NCBI GenBank assembly: GCA_030762175.1
Contig: JAUJEO010000021.1
Coordinates: 1,116,001 to 1,180,000, forward strand
Length of the DNA stretch: 64,000 nucleotides
Reading direction: 5' to 3'
Origin: Metallyticus violacea
Lineage: Eukaryota > Arthropoda > Insecta > Mantodea > Metallyticidae
Shown here: piece by piece, positions 37,517 through 50,137 of the stretch
Layout of the letters: the number at the start of each line of letters is the position of its first letter
How positions within the stretch are numbered: the stretch's first letter is position 1
Made by a program: the position numbers and the translations under genes
Notes under the pieces: model-generated
What the model saw: only the letters and a program-made list of their open reading frames with translations
What the model was told of the DNA's origin: nothing
Databases searched by the model: none

Positions 37517-40500
37517 ACTGTTTCTCTTTCATTATACTAGTTTGATAGCCTCAGCAAAGCATATTATGCACAAAGAATCTCTAAAAGAAAAAAAAAATTT
37601 TTCGAAATTTGGAACTTCGTTTGAATCACTTTTTTTCCGTTCTTATTTGAGATAACTGGTTCTCTTTCATTATACTAGTTTGATAGCCTCAGTAAAGAAT
37701 ATCATGCACAAAGAATCTCGAAAAGAAAAAAAATTTTTTTCGAAGTTTGGAAACTTCATTAGAATCACTTTTTTTCCGTTCTTATTTGAGATAACTGGTT
37801 CTCTTTCATTATAGTAGTTTGATAGCCTCAGAAAAGCATATTATGCACAAAGAATCTCGAAAAGAAAAAAAATTTTTTTCGAAGTTAGGAAACTTCGTTA
37901 GAATCACATTTTTCCGTTCTTATTTGAGATAACTGGTTCTCTTTCATTATACTAGTTTGATAGCCTCAATAAAGCATATTATGCACAAAGAATCTCAAAG
38001 AAAAAAAATTTTTTTCGAAGTTTGCAAACTTCGTTTGAATCACTTTTTTTCCGTTCTTATTTGAGATAACTGGTTCTCTTTCACTATACTAGTTTGATAG
38101 CCTCAGTAAAGCATATTATGCACAAGGAATCTCGAAAAGAAAAAAGTTTTTTTTCGAAGTTTCGAAACTTCGTTTGAATCCCTTTTTTTCCGTTCTAACT
38201 TGAGATAACTGGTTCTCTTTCATTATACTAGTTTGATAGCCTCAGTAAAGCATATTATGTGCAAAGAATCTCGAAAAGAAAAAAAATTTTTTAAGAAGTT
38301 TGGAAACTTCGTTAGAATCACTTTTTTTCCGTTCTTATTTTAGATAACTGGTTCTCTTTCATTATACTAATTTGATAGCCTCAGTAAAGCATATTATGCG
38401 CAAAGAATTTCGAAAAGAAAAAAAAATTTTTCGAAGTTTGGAAACGTCGTTAGAATCACTTTTTTTCCGTTCTTATTTGAGATAACTGGTTCTCTTTCAT
38501 TATACTAGTTTGATAGCCTCAGAAAGGCATATTATGCGCAAAGAATCTCGAAAAAAAAAAGTTTTTTTTCGAAGTTTGGAAACTTCGTTTGAATAACTTT
38601 TTTCCGTTCTTATTTGAGATAACTGGTTCTCTTTCATTATACTAGTTTGATAGCCTCAGAAAAGCATATTATGCGCAAAGAATCTCGAAAAGAAAAAATT
38701 TTTTTTTCGAAGTTTGGAATCTTCTTTAGAATCACTTTTTTTCCGTTTTTATTTGCGATAACTGGTTCTCTTTCATTATACTAGTTTGATAGCCTCAGAA
38801 AACCATATTATGCGCAAAGAATCTCGAAAAGAAAAAAAATTTTTTTCGAAGTTTGGAAACTTCTTTATAATCACTTTTTATCCGTTCTTATTTGAGATAA
38901 CTGGTTCTCTTTCACTATACTAGTTTGATAGCCTCAGTAAAGCATATTATGCACAAAGAATCTCGAAAGAAAAAAGTTTTTTTTCGAAGTTTCGAAACTT
39001 CGTTTGACTCACTTTTTTTCCGTTCTAATTTGACATAACTGGTTCTCTTTCATTATACTAGTTTGATAGCCTCATTAAAGCATATTATGTGCAAAGAATC
39101 TCGAAAAGAAAAAAATTTTTTTTCGAATTTTGGAAACTTCGTTAGAATCACTTTTTTTCCGTTCTTATTTTAGGTAACTGGTTCTCTTTCATTATACTAA
39201 TTTGATAGCCTCAGTAAAGCATATTATGCGCAAAGAATCTTGAAAAGAAAAAAAATTTTTTTCGAAGTTTGGAAACGTCGTTAGAATCACTTTTTTTCCG
39301 TTCTTATTTGAGATAACTGGTTCTCTTTCATTATACTAGTTTGATAGCCTCAGAAAAGCATATTATGCGCAAAGAATCTCGAAAAGAAAAAAGTTTTTTT
39401 TCGAAGTTTGGAAACTTCGTTTGAATAACTTTTTTTCCGTTCTTATTTGAGATAACTGGTTCTCTTTCATTATTCTAGTTTGAAGCCTCAGTAAAGCATA
39501 TTATGCACAAAATATCTCGAAAAGAAAAAAAATGTTTTTCGAAGTTTGGAAACTTCATTAGAATCACTTTTTTTCCGCTCTTATTTGAGATAACTGGTTC
39601 TCTTTCATTATACTAGTTTGATAGCCTCAGTAAAGCATATCATGCACAAAGAATCTCGAAAAGAAAAAAAATTTTTTTCGAAGTTTGGAAACTTCATTAG
39701 AATCACTTTTTTTCCGTTCTTATTTGAGATAACTGGTTCTCTTTCATTATAGTAGTTTGATAGCCTCAGAAAAGCATATTATGCACAAAGAATCTCGAAA
39801 AGAAAAAAATTTTTTTTCGAAGTTAGGAAACTTCGTTAGAATCACTTTTTTCCGTTCTTATTTGAGATAACTGGTTCTCTTTCATTATACTAGTTTGATA
39901 GCCTCAGCAAAGCATATTATGCACAAAGAATCTCGAAAAGAAAAAAAAATTTTTTCGAAGTTTGGAAACTTCGTTTGAATCACTTTTTTTCCGTTCTTAT
40001 TTGAGATAACTGGTTCTCTTTCACTATACTAGTTTGATAGCCTCAGTAAAGCATATTATGCACAAAGAATCTCGAAAAGAAAAAAGTTTTTTTTCGAAGT
40101 TTCGAAACTTCGTTTGAATCACTTTTTTTCCGTTCTAACTTGAGATAACTGGTTCTCTTTCATTATACTAGTTTATAGCCTTAGTAAAGCATATTATGTG
40201 CAAAGAATCTCGAAAAGAAAAAAAATTTTTTTCGAAGTTTGGAAACTTCGTTAGAATCACTTTTTTTCCGTTCTTATTTTAGATAACTGGTTCTCTTTCA
40301 TTATACTAATTTGATAGCCTCAGTAAAGCATATTATGCGCAAAGAATCTCGAAAAGAAAAAAAAATTTTTTCGAAGTTTAGAAACGTCGTTAGAATCACT
40401 TTTTTTCCGTTCTTATTTGAGATAACTGGTTCTCTTTCATTATACTAGTTTGATAGCCTCAGAAAAGCATATTATGCGCAAAGAATCTCGAAAAGAAGAA

Positions 40501-43500
40501 AGTTTTTTTTCGAAGTTTGGAAACTTCGTTTGAATAACTTTTTTTCCGTTCTTATTTGAGATAACTGGTTCTCTTTCATTATACTAGTTTGATAGCCTCA
40601 GAAAAGCATATTATGCGCAAAGAATCTCGAAAAGAAAAAATTTTTTTTTCGAAGTTTGGAAACTTCGTTAGAATCACTTTTCTTCCGTTCTTATTTGAGA
40701 TTACTGGTTCTCTTTCATTATAGTAGTTTGATAGCCTTAGAAAAGCATATTATGCACAAAGAATCTCGAAAAGAAAAAAGTTTTTTTTCGAAGTTTGGAA
40801 ACTTCGTTTGAATAACTTTTTTTCCGCTCTTATTTGAGATAACTGGTTCTCTTTCATTATACTAGTTTGATAGCCTCAGTAAAGCATATCATGCACAAAG
40901 AATCTCGAAAAGAAAAAAAATTTTTTTCGAAGTTTGGAAACTTCATTAGAATCACTTTTTTTCCGTTCTTATTTGAGATAACTGGTTCTCTTTCATTATA
41001 GTAGTTTGATAGCCTCAGAAAAGCATATTATGCACAAAGAATCTCGAAAGGAAAAAAAATTTTTTCGAAGTTAGGAAACTTAGTTAGAATCACTTTTTTC
41101 CGTTCTTATTTGAGATAATTGGTTCTCTTTCATTATACTAGTTTGATAGCCTCAGAAAAGCATATTATGCACAAAGAATCTCGAAAAGAAAAAAAATTTT
41201 TTTCGAAGTTTGGAAACTTCGTTTGAATCACTTTTTTTCCGTTCTTATTTGAGATAACTGGTTCTCTTTCACTATACTAGTTTGATAGCCTCAGTAAAGC
41301 ATATTATGCACAAAGAATCTCGAAAAGAAAAAAAGTTTTTTTTTGAAGTTTCGAAACTTCGTTTGAATCACTTTTTTTCCGTTCTAACTTGAGATAACTG
41401 GTTCTCTTTCATTATAATAGTTTATAGCCTTAGTAAAGCATATTATGTGCAAAGAATCTCGAAAAGAAAAAAATTTTTTTTTAGAAGTTTGGAAACTTCT
41501 TTGGAATCACTTTTTTTCCGTTCTTATTTTAGATAACTGGTTCTCTTTCATTATACTAATTTGATAGCCTAAGTAAAGCATATTATGCGCAAAGAATCTC
41601 GAAAAGAAAAAAAAATTTTTTCGAAGTTTGGAAACGTCGTTAGAATCACTTTATTTCCGTTCTTATTTGAGATAACTGGTTCTCTTTCATTATACTAGTT
41701 TGATAGCCTCAGAAAGGCATATTATGCGCAAAGAATCTCGAAAAGAAAAAAGTTTTTTTTCGAAGTTTGGAAACTTCGTTTGAATAACTTTTTTTCCGTT
41801 CTTATTTGAGATAACTGGTTCTCTTTCATTATACTAGTTTGATAGCTTCAGAAAAGCATATTATGCGCAAAGAATCTCGAAAAGAAAAAATTTTTTTTTC
41901 GAAGTTTGGAAACTTCGTTAGAATCACTTTTTTTCCGTTCTTATTTGAGATTACTGGTTCTCTTTCATTATAGTAGTTTGATAGCCTCAGAAAAGCATAT
42001 TATGCACAAAGAATCTCGAAAAGAAAAAATTTTTTTTCGAAGTTTGGAAACTTCTTTAGAATCACTTTTTTTCCGTTTTTATTTGCGATAACTGGTTCTC
42101 TTTCATTATACTAGTTTGATAGCCTCAGAAAACCATATTATGCGCAAAGAATCTCGAAAAGAAAAAAAATTTTTTTCGAAGTTTGGAAACTTCGTTAGAA
42201 TCACTTTTTATCCGTTCTTATTTGAGATAACTGGTTCTCTTTCATTATACTAGTTTGATAGCCTCAGAAAAGCATATTATGCACAAAGAATCTCGAAAAG
42301 AAAAAAAAATTTTTTCGAAGTTTGGAAACTTCGTTAGAATCATTTTTTTTTCCGTTCTTATTTGAAATAACTGAATCTCTTTCATTATACTAGTTTGATA
42401 ACCTCAGAAAAGCATATTATGCGAAAAGAATCTCGAAAAGAAAAAAGTTTTTTTTCGAAGTTTGGAAACTTCGTTTGAATATCTTTTTTTCCGTTCTTAT
42501 TTGAGATAACTGGTTCTCTTTCATTATACTAGTTTGATAGCCTCAGTAAAGCATATTATGCACAAAGAATCTCGAAAAGAAAAAACATTTTTTTCGAAGT
42601 TTGGAAACTTCGTTAGAATCACTTTTTTTCCGTTCTTATTTGATTTAACTGGTTCTCTTTCATTATACTAGTTTGATAGCCTCAGTAAAGCATATTATGC
42701 ACAAAATATCTCGAAAAGAAAAAAAATGTTTTTCGAAGTTTGGAAACTTCATTAGAATCACTTTTTTTCCGTTCTTATTTGAGATAACTGGTTCTCTTTC
42801 ATTATACTAGTTTGATAGCCTCAGTAAAGCATATTATGCGCAAGGAATCTGGAAAAGAAAAAAAAAATTTTCGAAGTTTGGAAACTTCGTTAGAATCACT
42901 TTTTTTCCGTTCTTATTTGAGGTAACTGGTTCTCTTTCATTATACTAGTTTGATAGCCTCAGAAAAGCATATTATGCGCAAAGAATCTCGAAAAGAAAAA
43001 AGTTTTTTTTCGAAGTTCTGAAACTTCTTTTGAATAACTTTTTTTCCGTTCTTATTTGAGATAACTGGTTCTCTTTCATTATACTAGTTTGATAGCCTCA
43101 GAAAACCATATTATGCGCTAAGAATCTCGAAAAGAAAAAAATTTTTTTTCGAAGTTAGGAAACTTCTTTAGAATCACTTTTTTTCCGTTCTTATTTGAGA
43201 TAACTGGTTCTCTTTCACTATACTAGTTTGATAGCCTCAGAAAACCATATTATGCGCAAAGAATCTCGAAAAGAAAAAAAATTTTTTTCGAAGTTTGGAA
43301 ACGTCGTTTGAATCACTTTTTTCCGTTCTTATTTGAGATAACTGGTTATCTTTCATTATAGTAGTTTGATAGCCTCAGAAAAGCATATTATGAGCAAAGA
43401 ATCTCGAAATGAAAAAAATTTTTTTTCGAAGTATGGAAACTTCCTTAGAATCACTTTTTTTCCATTCTTATTTGAGATAACTGGTTCTCTTTCCTTATAC

Positions 43501-43757
43501 TAGTTTGATAGCCTCAGAAAAGCATATTATGCGCAAAGAATCTCGAAAAGAAAAAAGTTTTTTTTCGAAGTTTGGAAACTTCGTTTGAATAACTTTTTTT
43601 CCGTTCTTATTTGAGATAACTGGTTCTCTTTCATTATACTAGTTTGATAGCCTCAGAAAAGCATATTATGCACAAAGAATCTCGAAAAGAAAAAAAATTT
43701 TTTTCGAAGTTAGGAAACTTCGTTAGAATCACTTTTTTTCCGCTCTTATTTGAGATA
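37517..43757 (+). repeat. HOR unit C6: intact 45-mer, 6,241 bp, alpha subtype
   Basis: This unit gives the cleanest reading of the 45 types, m1 (37517) to m45. m15 marker at 39473 and m12 'cattaaagc' are alpha. Private or nearly private changes: m2 'gtaaagaatatc' (about 37695), m3 'cacatttttcc' (37905, shared with C10), m5 'caaggaatctcg' (about 38123), m8 with A10 replacing 'aagaaaaaa' (about 38549), m9 'tttggaatcttc' (38713, shared with C10) and m10 'cttctttataatc' (about 38860). The m3 and m9 variants shared with C10 show that the 24.1-kb duplication extends into this unit. Confidence 0.9.
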
Positions 43758-46700
43758 ACTGTTTCTCTTTCATTATACTAGTTTGATAGCCTCAGCAAAG
43801 CATATTATGCACAAAGAATCTCTAAAAGAAAAAAAAAATTTTTCGAAATTTGGAACTTCGTTTGAATCACTTTTTTTCCGTTCTTATTTGAGATAACTGG
43901 TTCTCTTTCATTATACTAGTTTGATAGCCTCAGTAAAGCATATCATGCACAAAGAATCTCGAAAAGAAAAAAAAATTTTTTCGAAGTTTGGAAACTTCAT
44001 TAGAATCACTTTTTTTCCGTTCTTATTTGAGATAACTGGTTCTCTTTCATTATAGTAGTTTGATAGCCTCAGAAAAGCATATTATGCACAAAGAATCTCG
44101 AAAAGAAAAAAAATTTTTTTCGAAGTTAGGAAACTTCGTTAGAATCACTTTTTTCCGTTCTTATTTGAGATAACTGGTTCTCTTTCATTATACTAGTTTG
44201 ATAGCCTCAATAAAGCATATTATGCACAAAGAATCTCAAAGAAAAAAAATTTTTTTCGAAGTTTGCAAACTTCGTTTGAATCACTTTTTTTCCGTTCTTA
44301 TTTGAGATAACTGGTTCTCTTTCACTATACTAGTTTGATAGCCTCAGTAAAGCATATTATGCACAAAGAATCTCGAAAAGAAAAAAGTTTTTTTTCGAAG
44401 TTTCGAAACTTCGTTTGAATCCCTTTTTTTCCGTTCTAACTTGAGATAACTGGTTCTCTTTCATTATACTAGTTTGATAGCCTCAGTAAAGCATATTATG
44501 TGCAAAGAATCTCGAAAAGAAAAAAAATTTTTTAAGAAGTTTGGAAACTTCGTTAGAATCACTTTTTTTCCGTTCTTATTTTAGATAACTGGTTCTCTTT
44601 CATTATACTAATTTGATAGCCTCAGTAAAGCATATTATGCGCAAAGAATTTCGAAAAGAAAAAAAAATTTTTCGAAGTTTGGAAACGTCGTTAGAATCAC
44701 TTTTTTTCCGTTCTTATTTGAGATAACTGGTTCTCTTTCATTATACTAGTTTGATAGCCTCAGAAAGGCATATTATGCGCAAAGAATCTCGAAAAGAAAA
44801 AAGTTTTTTTTCGAAGTTTGGAAACTTCGTTTGAATAACTTTTTTCCGTTCTTATTTGAGATAACTGGTTCTCTTTCATTATACTAGTTTGATAGCCTCA
44901 GAAAAGCATATTATGCGCAAAGAATCTCGAAAAGAAAAAATTTTTTTTTCGAAGTTTGGAAACTTCTTTAGAATCACTTTTTTTCCGTTTTTATTTGCGA
45001 TAACTGGTTCTCTTTCATTATACTAGTTTGATAGCCTCAGAAAACCATATTATGCGCAAAGAATCTCGAAAAGAAAAAAAATTTTTTTCGAAGTTTGGAA
45101 ACTTCGTTATAATCACTTTTTATCCGTTCTTATTTGAGATAACTGGTTCTCTTTCACTATACTAGTTTGATAGCCTCAGTAAAGCATATTATGCACAAAG
45201 AATCTCGAAAGAAAAAAGTTTTTTTTCGAAGTTTCGAAACTTCGTTTGACTCACTTTTTTTCCGTTCTAATTTGACATAACTGGTTCTCTTTCATTATAC
45301 TAGTTTGATAGCCTCATTAAAGCATATTATGTGCAAAGAATCTCGAAAAGAAAAAAATTTTTTTTCGAATTTTGGAAACTTCGTTAGAATCACTTTTTTT
45401 CCGTTCTTATTTTAGGTAACTGGTTCTCTTTCATTATACTAATTTGATAGCCTCAGTAAAGCATATTATGCGCAAAGAATCTTGAAAAGAAAAAAAATTT
45501 TTTTCGAAGTTTGGAAACGTCGTTAGAATCACTTTTTTTCCGTTCTTATTTGAGATAACTGGTTCTCTTTCATTATACTAGTTTGATAGCCTCAGAAAAG
45601 CATATTATGCGCAAAGAATCTCGAAAAGAAAAAAGTTTTTTTTCGAAGTTTGGAAACTTCGTTTGAATAACTTTTTTTCCGTTCTTATTTGAGATAACTG
45701 GTTCTCTTTCATTATTCTAGTTTGAAGCCTCAGTAAAGCATATTATGCACAAAATATCTCGAAAAGAAAAAAAATGTTTTTCGAAGTTTGGAAACTTCAT
45801 TAGAATCACTTTTTTTCCGCTCTTATTTGAGATAACTGGTTCTCTTTCATTATACTAGTTTGATAGCCTCAGTAAAGCATATCATGCACAAAGAATCTCG
45901 AAAAGAAAAAAAATTTTTTTCGAAGTTTGGAAACTTCATTAGAATCACTTTTTTTCCGTTCTTATTTGATATACTGGTTCTCTTTCATTATAGTAGTTTG
46001 ATAGCCTCAGAAAAGCATATTATGCACAAAGAATCTCGAAAAGAAAAAAATTTTTTTTCGAAGTTAGGAAACTTCGTTAGAATCACTTTTTTCCGTTCTT
46101 ATTTGAGATAACTGGTTCTCTTTCATTATACTAGTTTGATAGCCTCAGCAAAGCATATTATGCACAAAGAATCTCGAAAAGAAAAAAAAATTTTTTCGAA
46201 GTTTGGAAACTTCGTTTGAATCACTTTTTTTCCGTTCTTATTTGAGATAACTGGTTCTCTTTCACTATACTAGTTTGATAGCCTCAGTAAAGCATATTAT
46301 GCACAAAGAATCTCGAAAAGAAAAAAGTTTTTTTTCGAAGTTTCGAAACTTCGTTTGAATCACTTTTTTTCCGTTCTAACTTGAGATAACTGGTTCTCTT
46401 TCATTATACTAGTTTATAGCCTTAGTAAAGCATATTATGTGCAAAGAATCTCGAAAAGAAAAAAAATTTTTTTCGAAGTTTGGAAACTTCGTTAGAATCA
46501 CTTTTTTTCCGTTCTTATTTTAGATAACTGGTTCTCTTTCATTATACTAATTTGATAGCCTCAGTAAAGCATATTATGCGCAAAGAATCTCGAAAAGAAA
46601 AAAAAATTTTTTCGAAGTTTAGAAACGTCGTTAGAATCACTTTTTTTCCGTTCTTATTTGAGATAACTGGTTCTCTTTCATTATACTAGTTTGATAGCCT

Positions 46701-47181
46701 CAGAAAAGCATATTATGCGCAAAGAATCTCGAAAAGAAAAAAGTTTTTTTTCGAAGTTTGGAAACTTCGTTTGAATAACTTTTTTTCCGTTCTTATTTGA
46801 GATAACTGGTTCTCTTTCATTATACTAGTTTGATGGCCTCAGAAAAGCATATTATGCGCAAAGAATCTCGAAAAGAAAAAATTTTTTTTTCGAAGTTTGG
46901 AAACTTCGTTAGAATCACTTTTTTTCCGTTCTTATTTGAGATTACTGGTTCTCTTTCATTATAGTAGTTTGATAGCCTTAGAAAAGCATATTATGCACAA
47001 AGAATCTCGAAAAGAAAAAAGTTTTTTTTCGAAGTTTGGAAACTTCGTTTGAATAACTTTTTTTCCGCTCTTATTTGAGATAACTGGTTCTCTTTCATTA
47101 TACTAGTTTGATAGCCTCAGTAAAGCATATCATGCACAAAGAATCTCGAAAAGAAAAAAAATTTTTTTCGAAGTTTGGAAA

Positions 47182-49679
47182 CTTCATTAGAATCACTTTT
47201 TTTCCGTTCTTATTTGAGATAACTGGTTCTCTTTCATTATAGTAGTTTGATAGCCTCAGAAAAGCATATTATGCACAAAGAATCTCGAAAGGAAAAAAAA
47301 TTTTTTTCGAAGTTAGGAAACTTAGTTAGAATCACTTTTTTCCGTTCTTATTTGAGATAATTGGTTCTCTTTCATTATACTAGTTTGATAGCCTCAGAAA
47401 AGCATATTATGCACAAAGAATCTCGAAAAGAAAAAAAATTTTTTTCGAAGTTTGGAAACTTCGTTTGAATCACTTTTTTTCCGTTCTTATTTGAGATAAC
47501 TGGTTCTCTTTCACTATACTAGTTTGATAGCCTCAGTAAAGCATATTATGCACAAAGAATCTCGAAAAGAAAAAAGTTTTTTTTTGAAGTTTCGAAACTT
47601 CGTTTGAATCACTTTTTTTCCGTTCTAACTTGAGATAACTGGTTCTCTTTCATTATAATAGTTTATAGCCTTAGTAAAGCATATTATGTGCAAAGAATCT
47701 CGAAAAGAAAAAAATTTTTTTTTAGAAGTTTGGAAACTTCTTTGGAATCACTTTTTTTCCGTTCTTATTTTAGATAACTGGTTCTCTTTCATTATACTAA
47801 TTTGATAGCCTAAGTAAAGCATATTATGCGCAAAGAATCTCGAAAAGAAAAAAAAATTTTTTCGAAGTTTGGAAACGTCGTTAGAATCACTTTATTTCCG
47901 TTCTTATTTGAGATAACTGGTTCTCTTTCATTATACTAGTTTGATAGCCTCAGAAAGGCATATTATGCGCAAAGAATCTCGAAAAGAAAAAAGTTTTTTT
48001 TCGAAGTTTGGAAACTTCGTTTGAATAACTTTTTTTCCGTTCTTATTTGAGATAACTGGTTCTCTTTCATTATACTAGTTTGATAGCCTCAGAAAAGCAT
48101 ATTATGCGCAAAGAATCTCGAAAAGAAAAAATTTTTTTTTCGAAGTTTGGAAACTTCGTTAGAATCACTTTTTTTCCGTTCTTATTTGAGATTACTGGTT
48201 CTCTTTCATTATAGTAGTTTGATAGCCTCAGAAAAGCATATTATGCACAAAGAATCTCGAAAAGAAAAAATTTTTTTTCGAAGTTTGGAAACTTCTTTAG
48301 AATCACTTTTTTTCCGTTTTTATTTGCGATAACTGGTTCTCTTTCATTATACTAGTTTGATAGCCTCAGAAAACCATATTATGCGCAAAGAATCTCGAAA
48401 AGAAAAAAAATTTTTTTCGAAGTTTGGAAACTTCATTAGAATCACTTTTTTTCCGTTCTTATTTGAGATAACTGGTTCTCTTTCATTATAGTAGTTTGAT
48501 AGCCTCAGAAAAGCATATTATGCACAAAGAATCTCGAAAGGAAAAAAAATTTTTTTCGAAGTTAGGAAACTTAGTTAGAATCACTTTTTTCCGTTCTTAT
48601 TTGAGATAATTGGTTCTCTTTCATTATACTAGTTTGATAGCCTCAGAAAAGCATATTATGCACAAAGAATCTCGAAAAGAAAAAAAATTTTTTTCGAAGT
48701 TTGGAAACTTCGTTTGAATCACTTTTTTTCCGTTCTTATTTGAGATAACTGGTTCTCTTTCACTATACTAGTTTGATAGCCTCAGTAAAGCATATTATGC
48801 ACAAAGAATCTCGAAAAGAAAAAAGTTTTTTTTTGAAGTTTCGAAACTTCGTTTGAATCACTTTTTTTCCGTTCTAACTTGAGATAACTGGTTCTCTTTC
48901 ATTATAATAGTTTATAGCCTTAGTAAAGCATATTATGTGCAAAGAATCTCGAAAAGAAAAAAATTTTTTTTTAGAAGTTTGGAAACTTCTTTGGAATCAC
49001 TTTTTTTCCGTTCTTATTTTAGATAACTGGTTCTCTTTCATTATACTAATTTGATAGCCTAAGTAAAGCATATTATGCGCAAAGAATCTCGAAAAGAAAA
49101 AAAAATTTTTTCGAAGTTTGGAAACGTCGTTAGAATCACTTTATTTCCGTTCTTATTTGAGATAACTGGTTCTCTTTCATTATACTAGTTTGATAGCCTC
49201 AGAAAGGCATATTATGCGCAAAGAATCTCGAAAAGAAAAAAGTTTTTTTTCGAAGTTTGGAAACTTCGTTTGAATAACTTTTTTTCCGTTCTTATTTGAG
49301 ATAACTGGTTCTCTTTCATTATACTAGTTTGATAGCCTCAGAAAAGCATATTATGCGCAAAGAATCTCGAAAAGAAAAAATTTTTTTTTCGAAGTTTGGA
49401 AACTTCGTTAGAATCACTTTTTTTCCGTTCTTATTTGAGATTACTGGTTCTCTTTCATTATAGTAGTTTGATAGCCTCAGAAAAGCATATTATGCACAAA
49501 GAATCTCGAAAAGAAAAAATTTTTTTTCGAAGTTTGGAAACTTCTTTAGAATCACTTTTTTTCCGTTTTTATTTGCGATAACTGGTTCTCTTTCATTATA
49601 CTAGTTTGATAGCCTCAGAAAACCATATTATGCGCAAAGAATCTCGAAAAGAAAAAAAATTTTTTTCGAAGTTTGGAAA
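47182..49679 (+). repeat. 1,249-bp tandem duplication of nine monomers
   Basis: Copies at about 47182-48430 and 48431-49679 have a constant offset of 1,249 bp. Markers are m27 'gataattgg' 47359/48608 and m32 start 48147/49396. The join is inside hybrid monomer 48332-48470, which begins as m34 ('cagaaaacc', 'gcgc') and ends as m25 ('cttcattag'). Confidence 0.9.
48332..48470 (+). other. Hybrid monomer m34/m25
   Basis: First half 'cagaaaacc' and 'gcgc' (m34), second half 'cttcattag' (m25). It marks the join of the 1,249-bp tandem duplication. Confidence 0.88.
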
Positions 49680-49859
49680 CTTCGTTAGAATCACTTTTTA
49701 TCCGTTCTTATTTGAGATAACTGGTTCTCTTTCATTATACTAGTTTGATAGCCTCAGAAAAGCATATTATGCACAAAGAATCTCGAAAAGAAAAAAAAAT
49801 TTTTTCGAAGTTTGGAAACTTCGTTAGAATCATTTTTTTTTCCGTTCTTATTTGAAATA

Positions 49860-49998
49860 ACTGAATCTCTTTCATTATACTAGTTTGATAACCTCAGAAA
49901 AGCATATTATGCGAACAGAATCTCGAAAAGAAAAAAGTTTTTTTTCGAAGTTTGGAAACTTCGTTTGAATAACTTTTTTTCCGTTCTTATTTGAGATA
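49860..49998 (+). other. Hybrid monomer m36/m44 (m37-m43 lost)
   Basis: It begins as m36 ('actgaatctc', 'gataacctc', 'gcgaacag') but is followed by m45 and m1. m36 and m44 share the A6-G-T8 block and 'cgtttg', so the crossover lies within that shared stretch. Duplicated at 51661-51799. Confidence 0.85.
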
Positions 49999-50137
49999 AC
50001 TGGTTCTCTTTCATTATACTAGTTTGATAGCCTCAGAAAAGCATATTATGCACAAAGAATCTCGAAAAGAAAAAAAATTTTTTTCGAAGTTAGGAAACTT
50101 CGTTAGAATCACTTTTTTTCCGCTCTTATTTGAGATA

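Larger units (their letters stand above)
43758..50137 (+). repeat. HOR unit C7: 46 monomers with a nine-monomer tandem duplication
   Basis: m1 marker at 43758, m15 marker at 45715. Order is m1-m33, a hybrid m34/m25 monomer (48332-48470), m26-m35, a hybrid m36/m44 monomer (49860-49998), then m45. That is one extra nine-monomer copy and the loss of m37-m43 (33+1+10+1+1=46). In m16, about 45967, 'gagataact' has become 'gatatact', a 2-bp deletion that opens a spurious reading frame across two monomers. Confidence 0.87.

Noticed and set aside
45860..46111. An 83-codon open frame across m16 and m17
   Set aside because: TTG start, opened by a 2-bp deletion ('gatatact') in m16 of unit C7 only. The other units are closed, so there is no sign of coding selection.
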